Assembly (NCBI GenBank): GCA_016719135.1
Contig: JADKAV010000007.1
Location: 62,001-126,000, forward strand
DNA length: 64,000 nucleotides
Source of the DNA: Micrococcales bacterium
Lineage (GTDB): Bacteria; Actinomycetota; Actinomycetes; S36-B12; UBA10799
Direction of reading: 5' to 3'
Shown: positions 8,593-17,002 of the stretch, piece by piece
How positions within the stretch are numbered: position 1 is the stretch's first letter
Layout: the number at the start of each line of letters is the position of its first letter
Made by a program: the position numbers and the translations under genes
The notes under the pieces: generated by a model
What the model saw: only the letters and a program-made list of their open reading frames with translations
The model's database searches: none
Told to the model about the DNA's origin: nothing

Positions 8593-9841
8593 ACGCGGGG
8601 AACTCCCCGACCAGGCCATCCACCCCGGCGCGGACCTCCGGGCCGGCATCCGGTTCTCGCACCGCTCGAGCGATCAGCCCGGCGATCTCCTTCATCTGCG
8701 CAACACCCATACCCTGTGTGGTCACGCTCGGAGTCCCGACCCGGATGCCGCTGGCGATGCTCGGGGGCTGCGGGTCGAAGGGGATCGCGTTCTTGTTCAG
8801 CACGATTCCTGCGGCGTCGCAGCGCTGCTCGGCCTCGGCACCGGTGACGCCCATCGGCTGCAGGTCGAGCAGCGCCAGGTGGGTGTCGGTGCCGCCGGTG
8901 ACCGCGCGCATGCCTTCGGCCTCCAGTCCGGCGGTGAGCGCCTGGGCGTTCTCGATGACCGCGCGGGCGTACTGCTGGTACTGCGGCGTGGACGCCTCCT
9001 TGAGCGCGACGGCCTTCGCGGCCACCGCGTGCATCAGAGGACCGCCCTGCATCATCGGGAAGACGGCTTTGTCGATCGCGGCTGCATGCTCCTGGGTGCT
9101 GAGGATCATGCCGCCGCGCGGCCCGCGCAGCACCTTGTGGGTGGTGAACGTGACCACATCGGCGTACGGCACCGGGCTGGGGATCGCCTTGCCTGCGACC
9201 AGGCCGATGAAGTGCGCGGCGTCCACCATGAGCACGGCACCGACTTCATCGGAGATCTCGCGGAAGGCCGCGAAGTCGATCAGGCGCGGTATCGCCGAAC
9301 CGCCACAGATGATCATCTTGGGCTGGTGTTCGCGCGCGAGGTCGCGGACCTGGTCGTAGTCGATGTCCTCGGTGGTCTTGTCGACCCCGTAGTGCACCGC
9401 TTCGAACCACTTGCCCGAGAAAGACACCTTGGTGCCGTGCGTCAGGTGACCTCCGTGGGGCAGGCTCATCGCCAGGATCTTCTCCCCCGGTTTCACGAAC
9501 GCGCCGTAGACCGCGATGTTCGCCGACGCCCCCGAGTGCGGCTGCAAGTTGGCGTGATCTGCGCCGAACAGCTCCTTGGCACGCTCGATGCCGATGATCT
9601 CCGCCTTGTCGACCTCGGAGCACCCGCCGTAGTAGCGGCGTCCGGGGTAACCCTCGGCGTACTTGTTGCTCAACGTCGATCCGAGGGCAGCCAGGACCGC
9701 CGGACTGGTGAAGTTCTCACTGGCGATCAACTGCAACCCGTTTCGGGCGCGATCGAGTTCGCTGAGCAGGATCCCGGCAATTTCCGGATCTTCTGCTTGC
9801 AGCGTGGCGAAGTCCGGACCCCAGAATGGGACGTTGGTCAT
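8588..9841 (-). CDS. glyA: serine hydroxymethyltransferase (own stop codon lost)
   Basis: PLP enzyme interconverting serine and glycine with tetrahydrofolate, feeding one-carbon units. About 418 residues align with the family, from MTNVPFWGPDFATLQAEDP to the usual end GEFPAYP. The PLP lysine lies in VTFTTHKVLRGPRGG near residue 235. The ATG at 9841 has AGGAG five bases upstream. The frame does not stop where the family ends but continues to 8003 (612 residues in all) through wecA DNA in the wrong frame, producing an Arg-rich tail with no family character. The end given is the last family-like codon. Confidence 0.93.
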
Positions 9842-9971
9842 GGTTGCTCCTGAAGAATGGTCTGCTCGTCAGTGTACGGGGGCAGGGGTCGCCCGGGTGG
9901 GCGCGGCGTGGCGCCCGCTCAACTCACGGTGGACGCCACAGGCAGGTGGGGGACCCTGTCACAATCGCCCC

Positions 9972-10586
9972 ATGATGCGCACATATCCCGGTGACGACCC
10001 TGGGTTGCGCGCGGCCGGCACCCGAGCCGCCGCTTCGGCGATGCGTTCGGGCCGCTTGGTGCTCGCTCCGGCGGACTACCACTACGCGATCGTCACCGAC
10101 GCGTTCTCGCAATCGGGACTGCAACGCCTGCGCGAACTGCGTGAGGTGCCCGAAGGCTCAGCGGTGCCCGTGTTCATCGACCGCCGCACCACCTTGCATG
10201 CCTTGTGGGGCCGCGTCCCGCGGGACGCCGAAGTGCTGGCTCGCACCTTTTGGCCCGGGCCCCTGACACTGATCGGAAAACCTCAACTGTCGCTGGCGTG
10301 GTCCGCCGGTGTTTCCGACGCGGTCGCGATCCGCATGCCACTGCATCCGTGGATGCTGCAATTGGTGGCTACGGTGGGGCCGATAGCCGCCACCGGCGCC
10401 GGGATTGTCGGCGAGCACCTGCCGGTCGAGTTGACCGGGTGCGACACGGCGGGTATCTCCATCGGATTGGACGGTGGTGAGTTGCCTGGCGGGCCGGTTT
10501 CCACCGTTGTCGACCTGCGCAAGGGCGTGGACGTGGTCCGAGAGGGCGCGATCAGCGCCGCCGAGATAGCCGAGTGCTTCGACTGA
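9972..10586 (+). CDS. degenerate Sua5/YciO/YrdC-family protein
   Basis: Protein of 204 residues in the position of the sua5 gene of the actinobacterial prfA-prmC-sua5-wecA block, but on the opposite strand. It keeps FWPGPLTLIG, IRMPLHPWMLQLV and STVVDL, which identify the fold. The nucleotide/threonine-binding elements of true Sua5 are altered: PTDTVYG is replaced by APADYHYAI, and SSANISG by ATGAGIVG. It may no longer make threonylcarbamoyl-AMP for tRNA t6A; a second copy elsewhere would be needed. Starts are ATG at 9972 or 9975. Confidence 0.75.
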   Translation: MMRTYPGDDPGLRAAGTRAAASAMRSGRLVLAPADYHYAIVTDAFSQSGLQRLRELREVPEGSAVPVFIDRRTTLHALWGRVPRDAEVLARTFWPGPLTLIGKPQLSLAWSAGVSDAVAIRMPLHPWMLQLVATVGPIAATGAGIVGEHLPVELTGCDTAGISIGLDGGELPGGPVSTVVDLRKGVDVVREGAISAAEIAECFD

Positions 10587-10640
10587 GGGGCCGCGGGTTT
10601 GGAAAGCCCGGGAGACGAAAAGCAAACCGTTCGACTCCCC

Positions 10641-10678
10641 GACGTGGGCGCGCCCAGAAACAAGACGCCCCACACGTC
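10641..10678. terminator. possible hairpin between convergent genes
   Basis: GACGTGGGCG and CGCCCCACACGTC can pair with a small bulge around a loop of about 15 bases, in the 90-base gap between the convergent Sua5-like gene and prmC. There is no clear T-run, so a terminator role is only suggested; the right arm overlaps the prmC stop. Confidence 0.3.
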
Positions 10679-11462
10679 AAACCAGCACTCCCCCTGTGAC
10701 CCGCGGTCGCCCCGTCAGGTCCGGCCAGGTGCGCACATCGGCGAAACCGTCGAGCAGCTCACGAAGGGACCCTCCCTGCAGTTCTCCGTGCTCGATCAGA
10801 AGCCGACCTCCCGGCCGTAGCAGGCGTCGCGCCTGCGCCACCACACAACGAACGACCACGAGCCCGTCAGCGCCACCGAACAAGGCGACCTGCGGATCAT
10901 GCAGCGCCACCTCCGGGTCCTGCGGAACCATGTCGTCTGGGATGTAGGGAGGATTGCTGACCACCAGGTCGACAGGACCCAACTCGCACAGGTCCTCGGC
11001 GCAGATGTCGGCTTGAACCAGGGTGTATCGGCCCTTCGCGTTGAGCCGGGCCCACTCCAAAGCCCGTGGGTCTATCTCCACACCGGTCACCGACGCGGTC
11101 GTCTCCGTGGCCAGACTCAGAGCAATTGCTCCGCTTCCTGTGCACAGGTCCACTGCTGATTCGAACGGCTGAGCCAGCGCGAGCTCGACGAGGACCTCCG
11201 TCTCGGGACGAGGTACGAACACGCCCGGACCGACCTGCATCTCCAGGTACCGGAATCCCGCCGAACCGGTCAGATGCTGCAGCGGCACCCGGCGACAACG
11301 TTGATCGACGAGTTCCTGCAGTGCCTGCTCCTGCTCGGCCGACAGTTCCGGATCGGGCATCCGGGATCCGGTCACAAACTCGATCAACCGCTGCGCGTCG
11401 GCGTCAGCCGAGGGCACCTGTGCCTGCTGCAGCTGGGCCGCGATGCGACGGCGCAGGCTCAC
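10677..11462 (-). CDS. prmC: peptide chain release factor N5-glutamine methyltransferase
   Basis: SAM-dependent methyltransferase of 261 residues that methylates the glutamine of the GGQ motif in release factors. SAM motif I is VDLCTGSGAIALSLA, and the substrate-glutamine motif NPPYIP is intact. It follows prfA, its substrate gene, with a 4-base GTGA overlap that sets the GTG start at 11462. An N-terminal helical domain precedes the Rossmann fold, as in the family. Confidence 0.95.
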   Translation of the reverse strand: MSLRRRIAAQLQQAQVPSADADAQRLIEFVTGSRMPDPELSAEQEQALQELVDQRCRRVPLQHLTGSAGFRYLEMQVGPGVFVPRPETEVLVELALAQPFESAVDLCTGSGAIALSLATETTASVTGVEIDPRALEWARLNAKGRYTLVQADICAEDLCELGPVDLVVSNPPYIPDDMVPQDPEVALHDPQVALFGGADGLVVVRCVVAQARRLLRPGGRLLIEHGELQGGSLRELLDGFADVRTWPDLTGRPRVTGGVLV

Positions 11463-12535
11463 ATCGACTCCGCCGACTCCAGGCGCGCTTGCAGGTCAGC
11501 ATCCACGCAGGACTGGATCACCGGGTCAAGCTCACCGGCGAGGACGGTTTCGAGGTTGTACGCCTTGAAGCCCGTGCGGTGGTCCGACAGCCGGTTCTCC
11601 GGGAAGTTGTACGTGCGAATGCGCTCCGAACGATCGACCGTGCGCACCTGTTCCTTGCGCGTGGCAGAGGCCTCCGCTTCCTTCTGCTCCTCGGCCAGCG
11701 CCACCAGACGCGCGCGCAGGATCCGCATCGCCTGTTCCTTGTTCTGCAGCTGCGATTTCTCGTTCTGGCAGGAGACGACCACGCCTGTGGGCACGTGCGT
11801 GATGCGCACTGCGGAGTCGGTGGTGTTGACGCTCTGGCCACCTGGTCCCGAGGAGCGATACACATCAATGCGCAAGTCGTTCGGATCGATGGTGATCTCG
11901 ACGTCTTCGGTCTCGGGAAATACCAAGACCCCAGCGGCCGAGGTATGGATGCGACCTTGCGACTCGGTGACCGGAACCCGCTGCACCCGGTGCACGCCGG
12001 CCTCGAACTTCAGCCGGGCGAACGGCATGTCGTCGATCTCGGTCTGACCCTTGGCTTTGATCGATATCGTCGCGTCCTTCACCCCGCCCAGGTTGGTCTC
12101 CTCCATGTCGATGACCTCCACGCGCCAGCCCCGGGCCTGCGCGTAGCGGTCGTACATGCGCACCAGATCACCGGCGAACAGCGCGGATTCATCCCCGCCC
12201 TCGCCGGCCTTGATCTCCAGGATCGCGTCAGAGTCGTCGAGGGGGTCGCGCGGAACGAGCAACTGGCTCAGGCGTTCAGCGACTTCCTCGCGTTGTGATG
12301 CGAGCTGTTCGGCTTCCTGCGCAAACACAGGGTCGACTTCGGCGAGTTCGCGGGCGGCTCCCTCATCCTCTCCGAGCGTCAGCCACTGCTCGTACAACTC
12401 CACGACCGGGCGCAACTGGGCGTGACGCTTGCCGACGCTCCGGGCTTTCGCAGGATCCGCGTGCAAAGCAGGGTCGGCGAGTGCGGCCTCCAGCCCGTGC
12501 AACTCGTCAACGAGGAGAGCAACCCGCTCGAACAC
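11459..12535 (-). CDS. prfA: peptide chain release factor 1
   Basis: Class I release factor recognising UAA and UAG, 358 residues, normal length. The peptidyl-tRNA hydrolysis motif is SSGPGGQSVNTTDSAVR, and the codon-recognition domain and terminal helices are present. The GTG at 12535 directly abuts the rpmE stop with no spacer, implying coupling. It is followed with overlap by prmC, which modifies it. Confidence 0.96.
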   Translation of the reverse strand: MFERVALLVDELHGLEAALADPALHADPAKARSVGKRHAQLRPVVELYEQWLTLGEDEGAARELAEVDPVFAQEAEQLASQREEVAERLSQLLVPRDPLDDSDAILEIKAGEGGDESALFAGDLVRMYDRYAQARGWRVEVIDMEETNLGGVKDATISIKAKGQTEIDDMPFARLKFEAGVHRVQRVPVTESQGRIHTSAAGVLVFPETEDVEITIDPNDLRIDVYRSSGPGGQSVNTTDSAVRITHVPTGVVVSCQNEKSQLQNKEQAMRILRARLVALAEEQKEAEASATRKEQVRTVDRSERIRTYNFPENRLSDHRTGFKAYNLETVLAGELDPVIQSCVDADLQARLESAESM

Positions 12536-12751
12536 CTACTTGGGGGTCGACTTGCCGAAGCGCTTCTCGAACTTCGCGACGCGGCCGCCGGTGTCCAGAA
12601 TCTTCTGCTTACCGGTGTAGAAGGGGTGGCACTTGTTGCACACGTCCGCGTGGATGGTGCCGCTCTTGGCAGTGCTGCGGGTCGTGAACTGGTTGCCACA
12701 CGAGCACGTCACGGTGGTCTCGACGTACTCGGGGTGGATGTCGGGCTTCAT
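12536..12751 (-). CDS. rpmE: 50S ribosomal protein L31 (zinc-binding type)
   Basis: Protein of 71 residues beginning MKPDIHPEYVETTVTCSCGN. Cysteines in TCSCG and CNKC form the zinc site of the C+ form of L31, so this is the primary version used when zinc is sufficient. The family ending PFYTGKQKILDTGGRVAKF is present. It leads the rpmE-prfA-prmC unit. Confidence 0.97.
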   Translation of the reverse strand: MKPDIHPEYVETTVTCSCGNQFTTRSTAKSGTIHADVCNKCHPFYTGKQKILDTGGRVAKFEKRFGKSTPK

Positions 12752-12837
12752 GATTCTCCTTTGATGGTCCCGGGTCGCCGAAAACGCACAGCGTGAACCG
12801 GGGCGTACAGCGAGTGTAACGCGCGGGGTGGTTGCGG

Positions 12838-13767
12838 CTATTCCCCGGCGCTGCTCCCCCGCCGCAGACTCCACCAGCCCTCGGCGGTGTCGAAGACGGT
12901 GATGGCGACAACGATCCAGGGCACCGGGTTCAGAAGACCACCGGGGACCGCTTCGAGAATGCCGGGCGAGAGCAGCGATTCCTGCGCCCAGAGCACCACC
13001 ACGATCGAGGCGAATCCGAGGTTGAGAACGGTGTTCCAGGTGGCCAGCCGCACCGTCCACCGACCAATGCGGTACTTGACGATCTCCAGGACCACCATCG
13101 CCAGCAGGATCACCAGCAGCAGCACGAGCCAGGGCGACCAGGCCGCCGGAGCGAGAACGGGGAGCAACTCCCCGTCGATGGTCACCTGCCAGTGATCGCG
13201 CTGCCAGAAGAGCGCCCAGATCAGCAGGGTCAGCACGCTGATTCCGAACGCGGTCTCCCCCAGCCCGATGCGGCGGTGCACGACCTCGGGCAGGTCCGCA
13301 GGTGTCCATTCCCGCGTCGGCATGGGAGTGTGCGAGCGCTCCAGGACGGCGAAAACCACCGTCACCCAGAACGCGATCTGCACCCCGGTCTGGAAAACGA
13401 CACCCAAGGCACTGAGCACGCCCTCGATGGGTGAGGCATCTGTCAGGCCCTGTGCGATCAGTGAAGCCACCGCGACGATCGGGAGCACGACGAAAAGAAG
13501 AGTCCTCAGCAACTGCGAGTAATGGCCGAAGTAGGCAGGACCGATCAAGTGCCGTGGCCTTCCGCCGAACCGCTCGGCCAGCGCTGCGGGATCGCCCAGA
13601 TCGGTCAGCGCGCGGACCTCGGCCGCTTCGGGTGAGAGACCCTGCGCCGTCAGATCGTCGACCGCATCGGCCACCGACGTCCGGAGCTCGGCTGCCACAT
13701 CATCGCGCTGGGATTGCGCCACCCCAGAAACCGCGGCATCCACATATCTTTCGGTCAACGTGGCCAT
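12838..13767 (-). CDS. membrane protein with permease-prefix (HAAS-like) domain
   Basis: Protein of 309 residues. Residues 1 to about 75 form a soluble helical bundle (RYVDAAVSGVAQSQRDDVAAELR and ALTDLGDPAALAERFGG) like the HAAS/permease-prefix domains that usually pair with PadR regulators. About six membrane helices follow. The ATG overlaps the padR TGA by one base (TGATG). No transport or enzymatic motif is seen; the substrate or signal is unknown. A role in envelope-stress sensing is inference from the pairing. Confidence 0.75.
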   Translation of the reverse strand: MATLTERYVDAAVSGVAQSQRDDVAAELRTSVADAVDDLTAQGLSPEAAEVRALTDLGDPAALAERFGGRPRHLIGPAYFGHYSQLLRTLLFVVLPIVAVASLIAQGLTDASPIEGVLSALGVVFQTGVQIAFWVTVVFAVLERSHTPMPTREWTPADLPEVVHRRIGLGETAFGISVLTLLIWALFWQRDHWQVTIDGELLPVLAPAAWSPWLVLLLVILLAMVVLEIVKYRIGRWTVRLATWNTVLNLGFASIVVVLWAQESLLSPGILEAVPGGLLNPVPWIVVAITVFDTAEGWWSLRRGSSAGE

Positions 13768-14105
13768 CAGGATCGCTTCCCTTCCGATGCGAGTTCTTGC
13801 AATGCAACGTTCAAGCGCGCCCAGTCCGCAGCCAGGTGGTCGGACACCTCACGACCCGCCGCCGTGGTCTCGTAGTACTTGCGTGGACGCGTGTCGTCGG
13901 TGTTCCAATCGCTGGCCAGCAAGCCCTGCTTCTCCAGACGGCGCAACAACGGGTACAGCGTGTTCGCATCAACGTCGATCCCGGCGGCTGCCAGCGACTC
14001 AAGGAGCCGGTATCCGTACTCGGGGGTCCGCAGGATCAGCAGGCTCGCCAGCACGACCGTGCCACGGCGCAGTTCCTGCAGATGTACGTCCTGGCTGGTT
14101 GACAC
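13767..14105 (-). CDS. PadR-family transcriptional regulator
   Basis: Winged-helix protein of 112 residues with the PadR core: RRGTVVLASLLILRTPEYGYRL, then DANTLYPLLRRLEKQGLL and RKYYETTAAGR. PadR proteins repress their own operon and respond to small molecules or envelope stress. The GTG at 14105 (VSTSQDVHLQELRRG) is chosen because similarity begins there and a strong -10 box ends 6 bases upstream. It is translated into its membrane partner through a TGATG overlap. Confidence 0.9.
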   Translation of the reverse strand: MSTSQDVHLQELRRGTVVLASLLILRTPEYGYRLLESLAAAGIDVDANTLYPLLRRLEKQGLLASDWNTDDTRPRKYYETTAAGREVSDHLAADWARLNVALQELASEGKRS

Positions 14106-14141
14106 CCTCGCACTATACTGTGAGTCGCACACTATTGTGAA
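14106..14141 (-). promoter_or_regulatory. padR promoter with repeated operator-like element
   Basis: On the minus strand TTCACA (14136-14141) and TATAGT (14112-14117) are separated by 18 bases. The -10 box ends 6 bases before the GTG, so the transcript would be leaderless. Two similar elements, CACTATACTGTGA (14111-14123) and CACTATTGTGA (14130-14140) on the plus strand, cover the -10 and -35 boxes and suit PadR autorepression. Confidence 0.6.
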
Positions 14142-14147
14142 GAGCCT

Positions 14148-14667
14148 GGGGGGTGTGGGACACCGGGCCGGGCGGTGGTTGACCCAGCAGGTCGGTGAGT
14201 ATCGGCGGGCGGTGTCGGTGGTGGCTGCGGCTTTCCTCAAAACGACTGCTGACCAGCGGTTCGGTCCAGCCTCGCCATCACATGGGGGCCGCCGGTCGCA
14301 CCCTCGGCTCCACTGCGGCCCCCATTTGATGGGAGAAAAGGACATAAGCCTCACAGTGCACGCCGTGCTGTCACATCGGGGCCGCCGAGGGCCTCACCGC
14401 CCCCGCTGCGGCCCTCATGTGATGGCGGTGAGCGGTAGATGCTCTGGTGGCAGGGGCGTCTGCGAACCATCGGCCACGTTGGGCCGTGACGGGCATGCCG
14501 TCAACGACACGATCCTGGCCCACGGTCAGCTGCTGGTCGACGATCCCGAGCGGATCGGCCCGATCCAGGCGACCGGGAAGGACCAGACGCTGTTCAACCG
14601 GTTCGGGGAAGGGCCGCACCCAGCAGTGGACGACCACATTCGACTCCCCCCTAAAACCCGAAGAGCC
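14148..14667. repeat. dispersed transposon-derived repeat, copy 1
   Basis: About 520 bases nearly identical over most of their length to 50699-51199. The right end carries CGACTCCCCCCTAAAACCCG followed by AAGAGCC. Two internal hairpins occur (14275-14332 and 14371-14422), each with TCACATxGGGG/GGCCC arms. The right part encodes a piece of an ISL3-like transposase. No intact transposase remains, so this is an immobile remnant or MITE-like derivative. Confidence 0.75.
14488..14610 (+). pseudogene. transposase fragment (ISL3-like) in repeat copy 1
   Basis: Frame reading DGHAVNDTILAHGQLLVDDP then ERIGPIQATGKDQTLFNR. The pattern (V/I)DDPxRIGxxxAxGxDxTLF resembles the region around the first catalytic aspartate of ISL3-family transposases. 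After about 40 codons the frame loses similarity to copy 2, showing decay. Family assignment is from memory of the motif and is moderate. Confidence 0.5.
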
Positions 14668-14820
14668 TCATTGATGTGCTCGTTGGGCGGATGCGGGTTT
14701 GACCGGCTCTTCGCGAATCCCGAGGTGCAGGCCGGATTCCCGCCTCCCCATACACCGCGTCATCTTCGCCCCTGCTGAGTCAGCAGCATCCCAAACCTCA
14801 TTGAAGGGCGCCGGGCACGA

Positions 14821-14887
14821 CGATGCCCGTGTCGCGCCGTTGCTGCACCACACATGGTGATGCCGCTAGTGCACAACACGGGCATCG
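14821..14887. terminator. 12-base perfect inverted repeat downstream of rho
   Basis: CGATGCCCGTGT (14821-14832) and ACACGGGCATCG (14876-14887) are exact complements around a 43-base loop that itself contains a small CACCA/TGGTG stem. It begins 23 bases after the rho stop in the rho direction. No T-run follows; it may end or stabilise the rho transcript. Confidence 0.4.
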
Positions 14888-14910
14888 GTGACCCGAGTAC
14901 GGGGAGCTTT

Positions 14911-16689
14911 CTAGAGCTCGCCCATCCCGTCCGGAACCTCTGCCTCGAGGCCGGCCGGCGTGGTCTGCTGCACCTGGCGCAGGAATTCGTAGTTGTTCTG
15001 CGTCTCACGCAGTTTGCTGAGCAGCAGCTCGATACCTTGCATGGTGTCCAAAGCGTGCAACACACGGCGCAGCTTCCAGACGATCTTGAGCTCCTCGGTG
15101 CTCATGAGCAGCTCTTCCTTACGGGTACCGGAGGCGTCCACGTCGACGGCCGGGAAGATCCGCTTGTCCGCGAGGCGACGGTCCAGCTTGAGCTCCATGT
15201 TGCCGGTGCCCTTGAACTCCTCGAAGATGACCTCGTCCATACGCGATCCGGTCTCCACCAGAGCGGTCGCGATGATCGTCAACGAACCACCCTCCTCGAT
15301 GTTGCGCGCAGCACCGAAGAACTTCTTCGGCGGGTACAGCGCGGCGGAGTCCACACCACCGGACAGAATGCGTCCAGAAGCGGGGGCGGCGAGGTTGTAG
15401 GCACGGCCCAGACGAGTCATGGAGTCCAGCAGAACGACCACGTCCTGCCCCATCTCCACGAGTCGCTTCGCGCGCTCGATCGCGAGTTCGGCGACTGTGG
15501 TGTGATCCTCCGCGGGACGGTCGAAGGTAGAGGCGATGACCTCACCCTTCACCGAACGCTTCATATCGGTTACTTCTTCGGGACGCTCGTCGACCAGGAC
15601 CACCATGAGGTGGACCTCGGGGTTGTTCGTCGTGATCGCGTTGGCGATGCGCTGCAGCACCATCGTCTTACCGGCCTTGGGCGGCGAGACGATCAGTCCG
15701 CGCTGACCCTTGCCGATCGGCGCGACCAGGTCGATGATGCGGGTGGTCATGTTGTGGCTCTCACCCTCCAGGCGCAGTCGCGCCTGCGGGTACAGCGGGG
15801 TGAGCTTGCCGAAGTCCTTGCGCTCGCGTGACTTGTCCGGCTCCAGGCCGTTGACCTTGTCGATGCGGACCAGCGGGTTGTACTTCTGCCGAGAGTTCTC
15901 GTTGTCACGCTGGGGACGGATCGCGCCGACCACGTGATCGCCCTTGCGCAACGAGTACTTCTTCACCAGACCCAGGCTCAAGTAAGCGTCGGTCGGGCCG
16001 GGCAGGTAGCCGGTCGTGCGCAGGAAGGCGTAGTTGTCGAGCACGTCGAGGATGCCGGCCACGGGGACCAGGACCTCGTCCTCGCCGACCTCCGGTTCGC
16101 TGTCGTCGCGGCGGTTGCGGCTCTGGTCGCGGTCGCCGCGGTTCTGGTCACGGTCGCTGCGGTTGCGCCCACGGCGACGGCGACTGTTACGACCGCCGCT
16201 TTCGCGGTTTCCGCCGTCACGGTTCTGCTGACGGTCACCACCGTCACGGTTGTGCTGACGGTCGCCGCCGTCACGGTTCTGCTGACGGTCGCGGTTGCCG
16301 CGGTCGCGGTCCTGCTCCTGCTCGGTGTTGCCGCTCTCACGGCTCTGCTGCTGGTCCTGCTCGCGGTTGCCGTTCTCACGGCCTTGCTGCTGGTCGTCGG
16401 TGCGATAGGCACGGGCCTGCGGTTCGGCCTTGTCGGAACTGCCCGACTCGTCGCCGGACGCATCCGAGGACGGCTTGGGCCCAGAACTCGGCGGGGAATC
16501 GGAGCCGGAGGCAGGCGGGGTGGTCTTGCTCGAGCCGCCGAGAGCGGCGATGAGTTCACTCTTACGCATAGAGGATGCCCCGGAGATTCCCTGATCGGAG
16601 GCAAGTTTGCGCAAGTCGGCCAGGAGCATGCCGGAAAGACCGGGACGACGCTTGCTGGCGGGGGCTGATTCGATGGTGGTGTCAGTCAA
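14911..16689 (-). CDS. rho: transcription termination factor Rho with Asn/Arg/Gln/Asp-rich insertion
   Basis: Hexameric RNA helicase that ends transcription, 592 residues. An N-terminal Rho_N domain (LADLRKLASDQGISGASSMR) is followed by about 160 residues of low-complexity sequence rich in N, R, Q, D, G with repeats of the type QQNRDGGD, then the cold-shock RNA-binding domain and the ATPase domain with Walker A SPPKAGKTM. Such insertions are typical of Actinobacteria and can drive RNA binding or phase separation. The TTG at 16689 is chosen: AAGGA lies 8 bases upstream and mycobacterial rho uses the same TTGAC start. Confidence 0.96.
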   Translation of the reverse strand: MTDTTIESAPASKRRPGLSGMLLADLRKLASDQGISGASSMRKSELIAALGGSSKTTPPASGSDSPPSSGPKPSSDASGDESGSSDKAEPQARAYRTDDQQQGRENGNREQDQQQSRESGNTEQEQDRDRGNRDRQQNRDGGDRQHNRDGGDRQQNRDGGNRESGGRNSRRRRGRNRSDRDQNRGDRDQSRNRRDDSEPEVGEDEVLVPVAGILDVLDNYAFLRTTGYLPGPTDAYLSLGLVKKYSLRKGDHVVGAIRPQRDNENSRQKYNPLVRIDKVNGLEPDKSRERKDFGKLTPLYPQARLRLEGESHNMTTRIIDLVAPIGKGQRGLIVSPPKAGKTMVLQRIANAITTNNPEVHLMVVLVDERPEEVTDMKRSVKGEVIASTFDRPAEDHTTVAELAIERAKRLVEMGQDVVVLLDSMTRLGRAYNLAAPASGRILSGGVDSAALYPPKKFFGAARNIEEGGSLTIIATALVETGSRMDEVIFEEFKGTGNMELKLDRRLADKRIFPAVDVDASGTRKEELLMSTEELKIVWKLRRVLHALDTMQGIELLLSKLRETQNNYEFLRQVQQTTPAGLEAEVPDGMGEL

Positions 16690-16754
16690 CTGACACGTCC
16701 TTTCATGGACGTCGGGGCGAGATCGCCCAACAATGTGAACGAAGGTCGTTCACA
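16690..16754 (-). promoter_or_regulatory. rho leader with SD hairpin, mini-ORF and palindrome
   Basis: Within the leader, ACGTCC and GGACGT (16695-16700 and 16707-16712) can pair around a six-base loop and would include the AAGGA ribosome-binding site. A six-codon reading frame (Met-Lys-Gly-Arg-Val-Ser) starts in that loop and its TGA overlaps the rho TTG. Further upstream TGTGAACGA-AGG-TCGTTCACA (16734-16754) is a perfect 9+9 palindrome that could be an operator. The rest of the 313-base gap to the next gene shows no open gene. Confidence 0.4.
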
Positions 16755-16970
16755 GCGGACAGGTATTGCCGGGAGGCGTTTACGTGGAGAAGTGAGGAGT
16801 TTGAAGTCTGCTCCGGTGAATCGCCACGAGTGATAACGCCCTGGCTGCCCTTACTGTAACACTCTCGTTACCGGCAGTGAAAGAACCCGGCTGACACGAC
16901 CTCCCGCGATTGTCGCGTTCGTCGTCGGCACGACCCCGCGGGACAGGCCCGTGCCCGGGGAACAGCAGCG

Positions 16971-16976
16971 TAGAAT
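16971..16976 (+). promoter_or_regulatory. -10 box for the CoA-binding protein gene
   Basis: TAGAAT matches the sigma-70 -10 consensus at five of six positions. It gives a leader of about 20 bases containing GAGGAG 8 bases before the GTG. No convincing -35 box is seen. Confidence 0.4.
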
Positions 16977-17002
16977 CGTGCCTGTCACGAGGAGATGGTG
17001 CC

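Noticed and set aside
8003..9841. A 612-residue GlyA fusion protein
   Set aside because: The part beyond FPAYP is wecA DNA read in the wrong frame (Arg/Gly/Asp-rich) and has no protein family character, so it is not a real fusion domain.
14148..14910. Protein-coding gene in the rho-padR gap
   Set aside because: Open frames are short, lack ribosome-binding sites and do not keep frame between the two repeat copies.
16734..16754. SOS (LexA) box upstream of rho
   Set aside because: The palindrome has a 3-base centre and TGTGAACGA arms, which do not match the actinobacterial LexA consensus TCGAAC(N4)GTTCGA.
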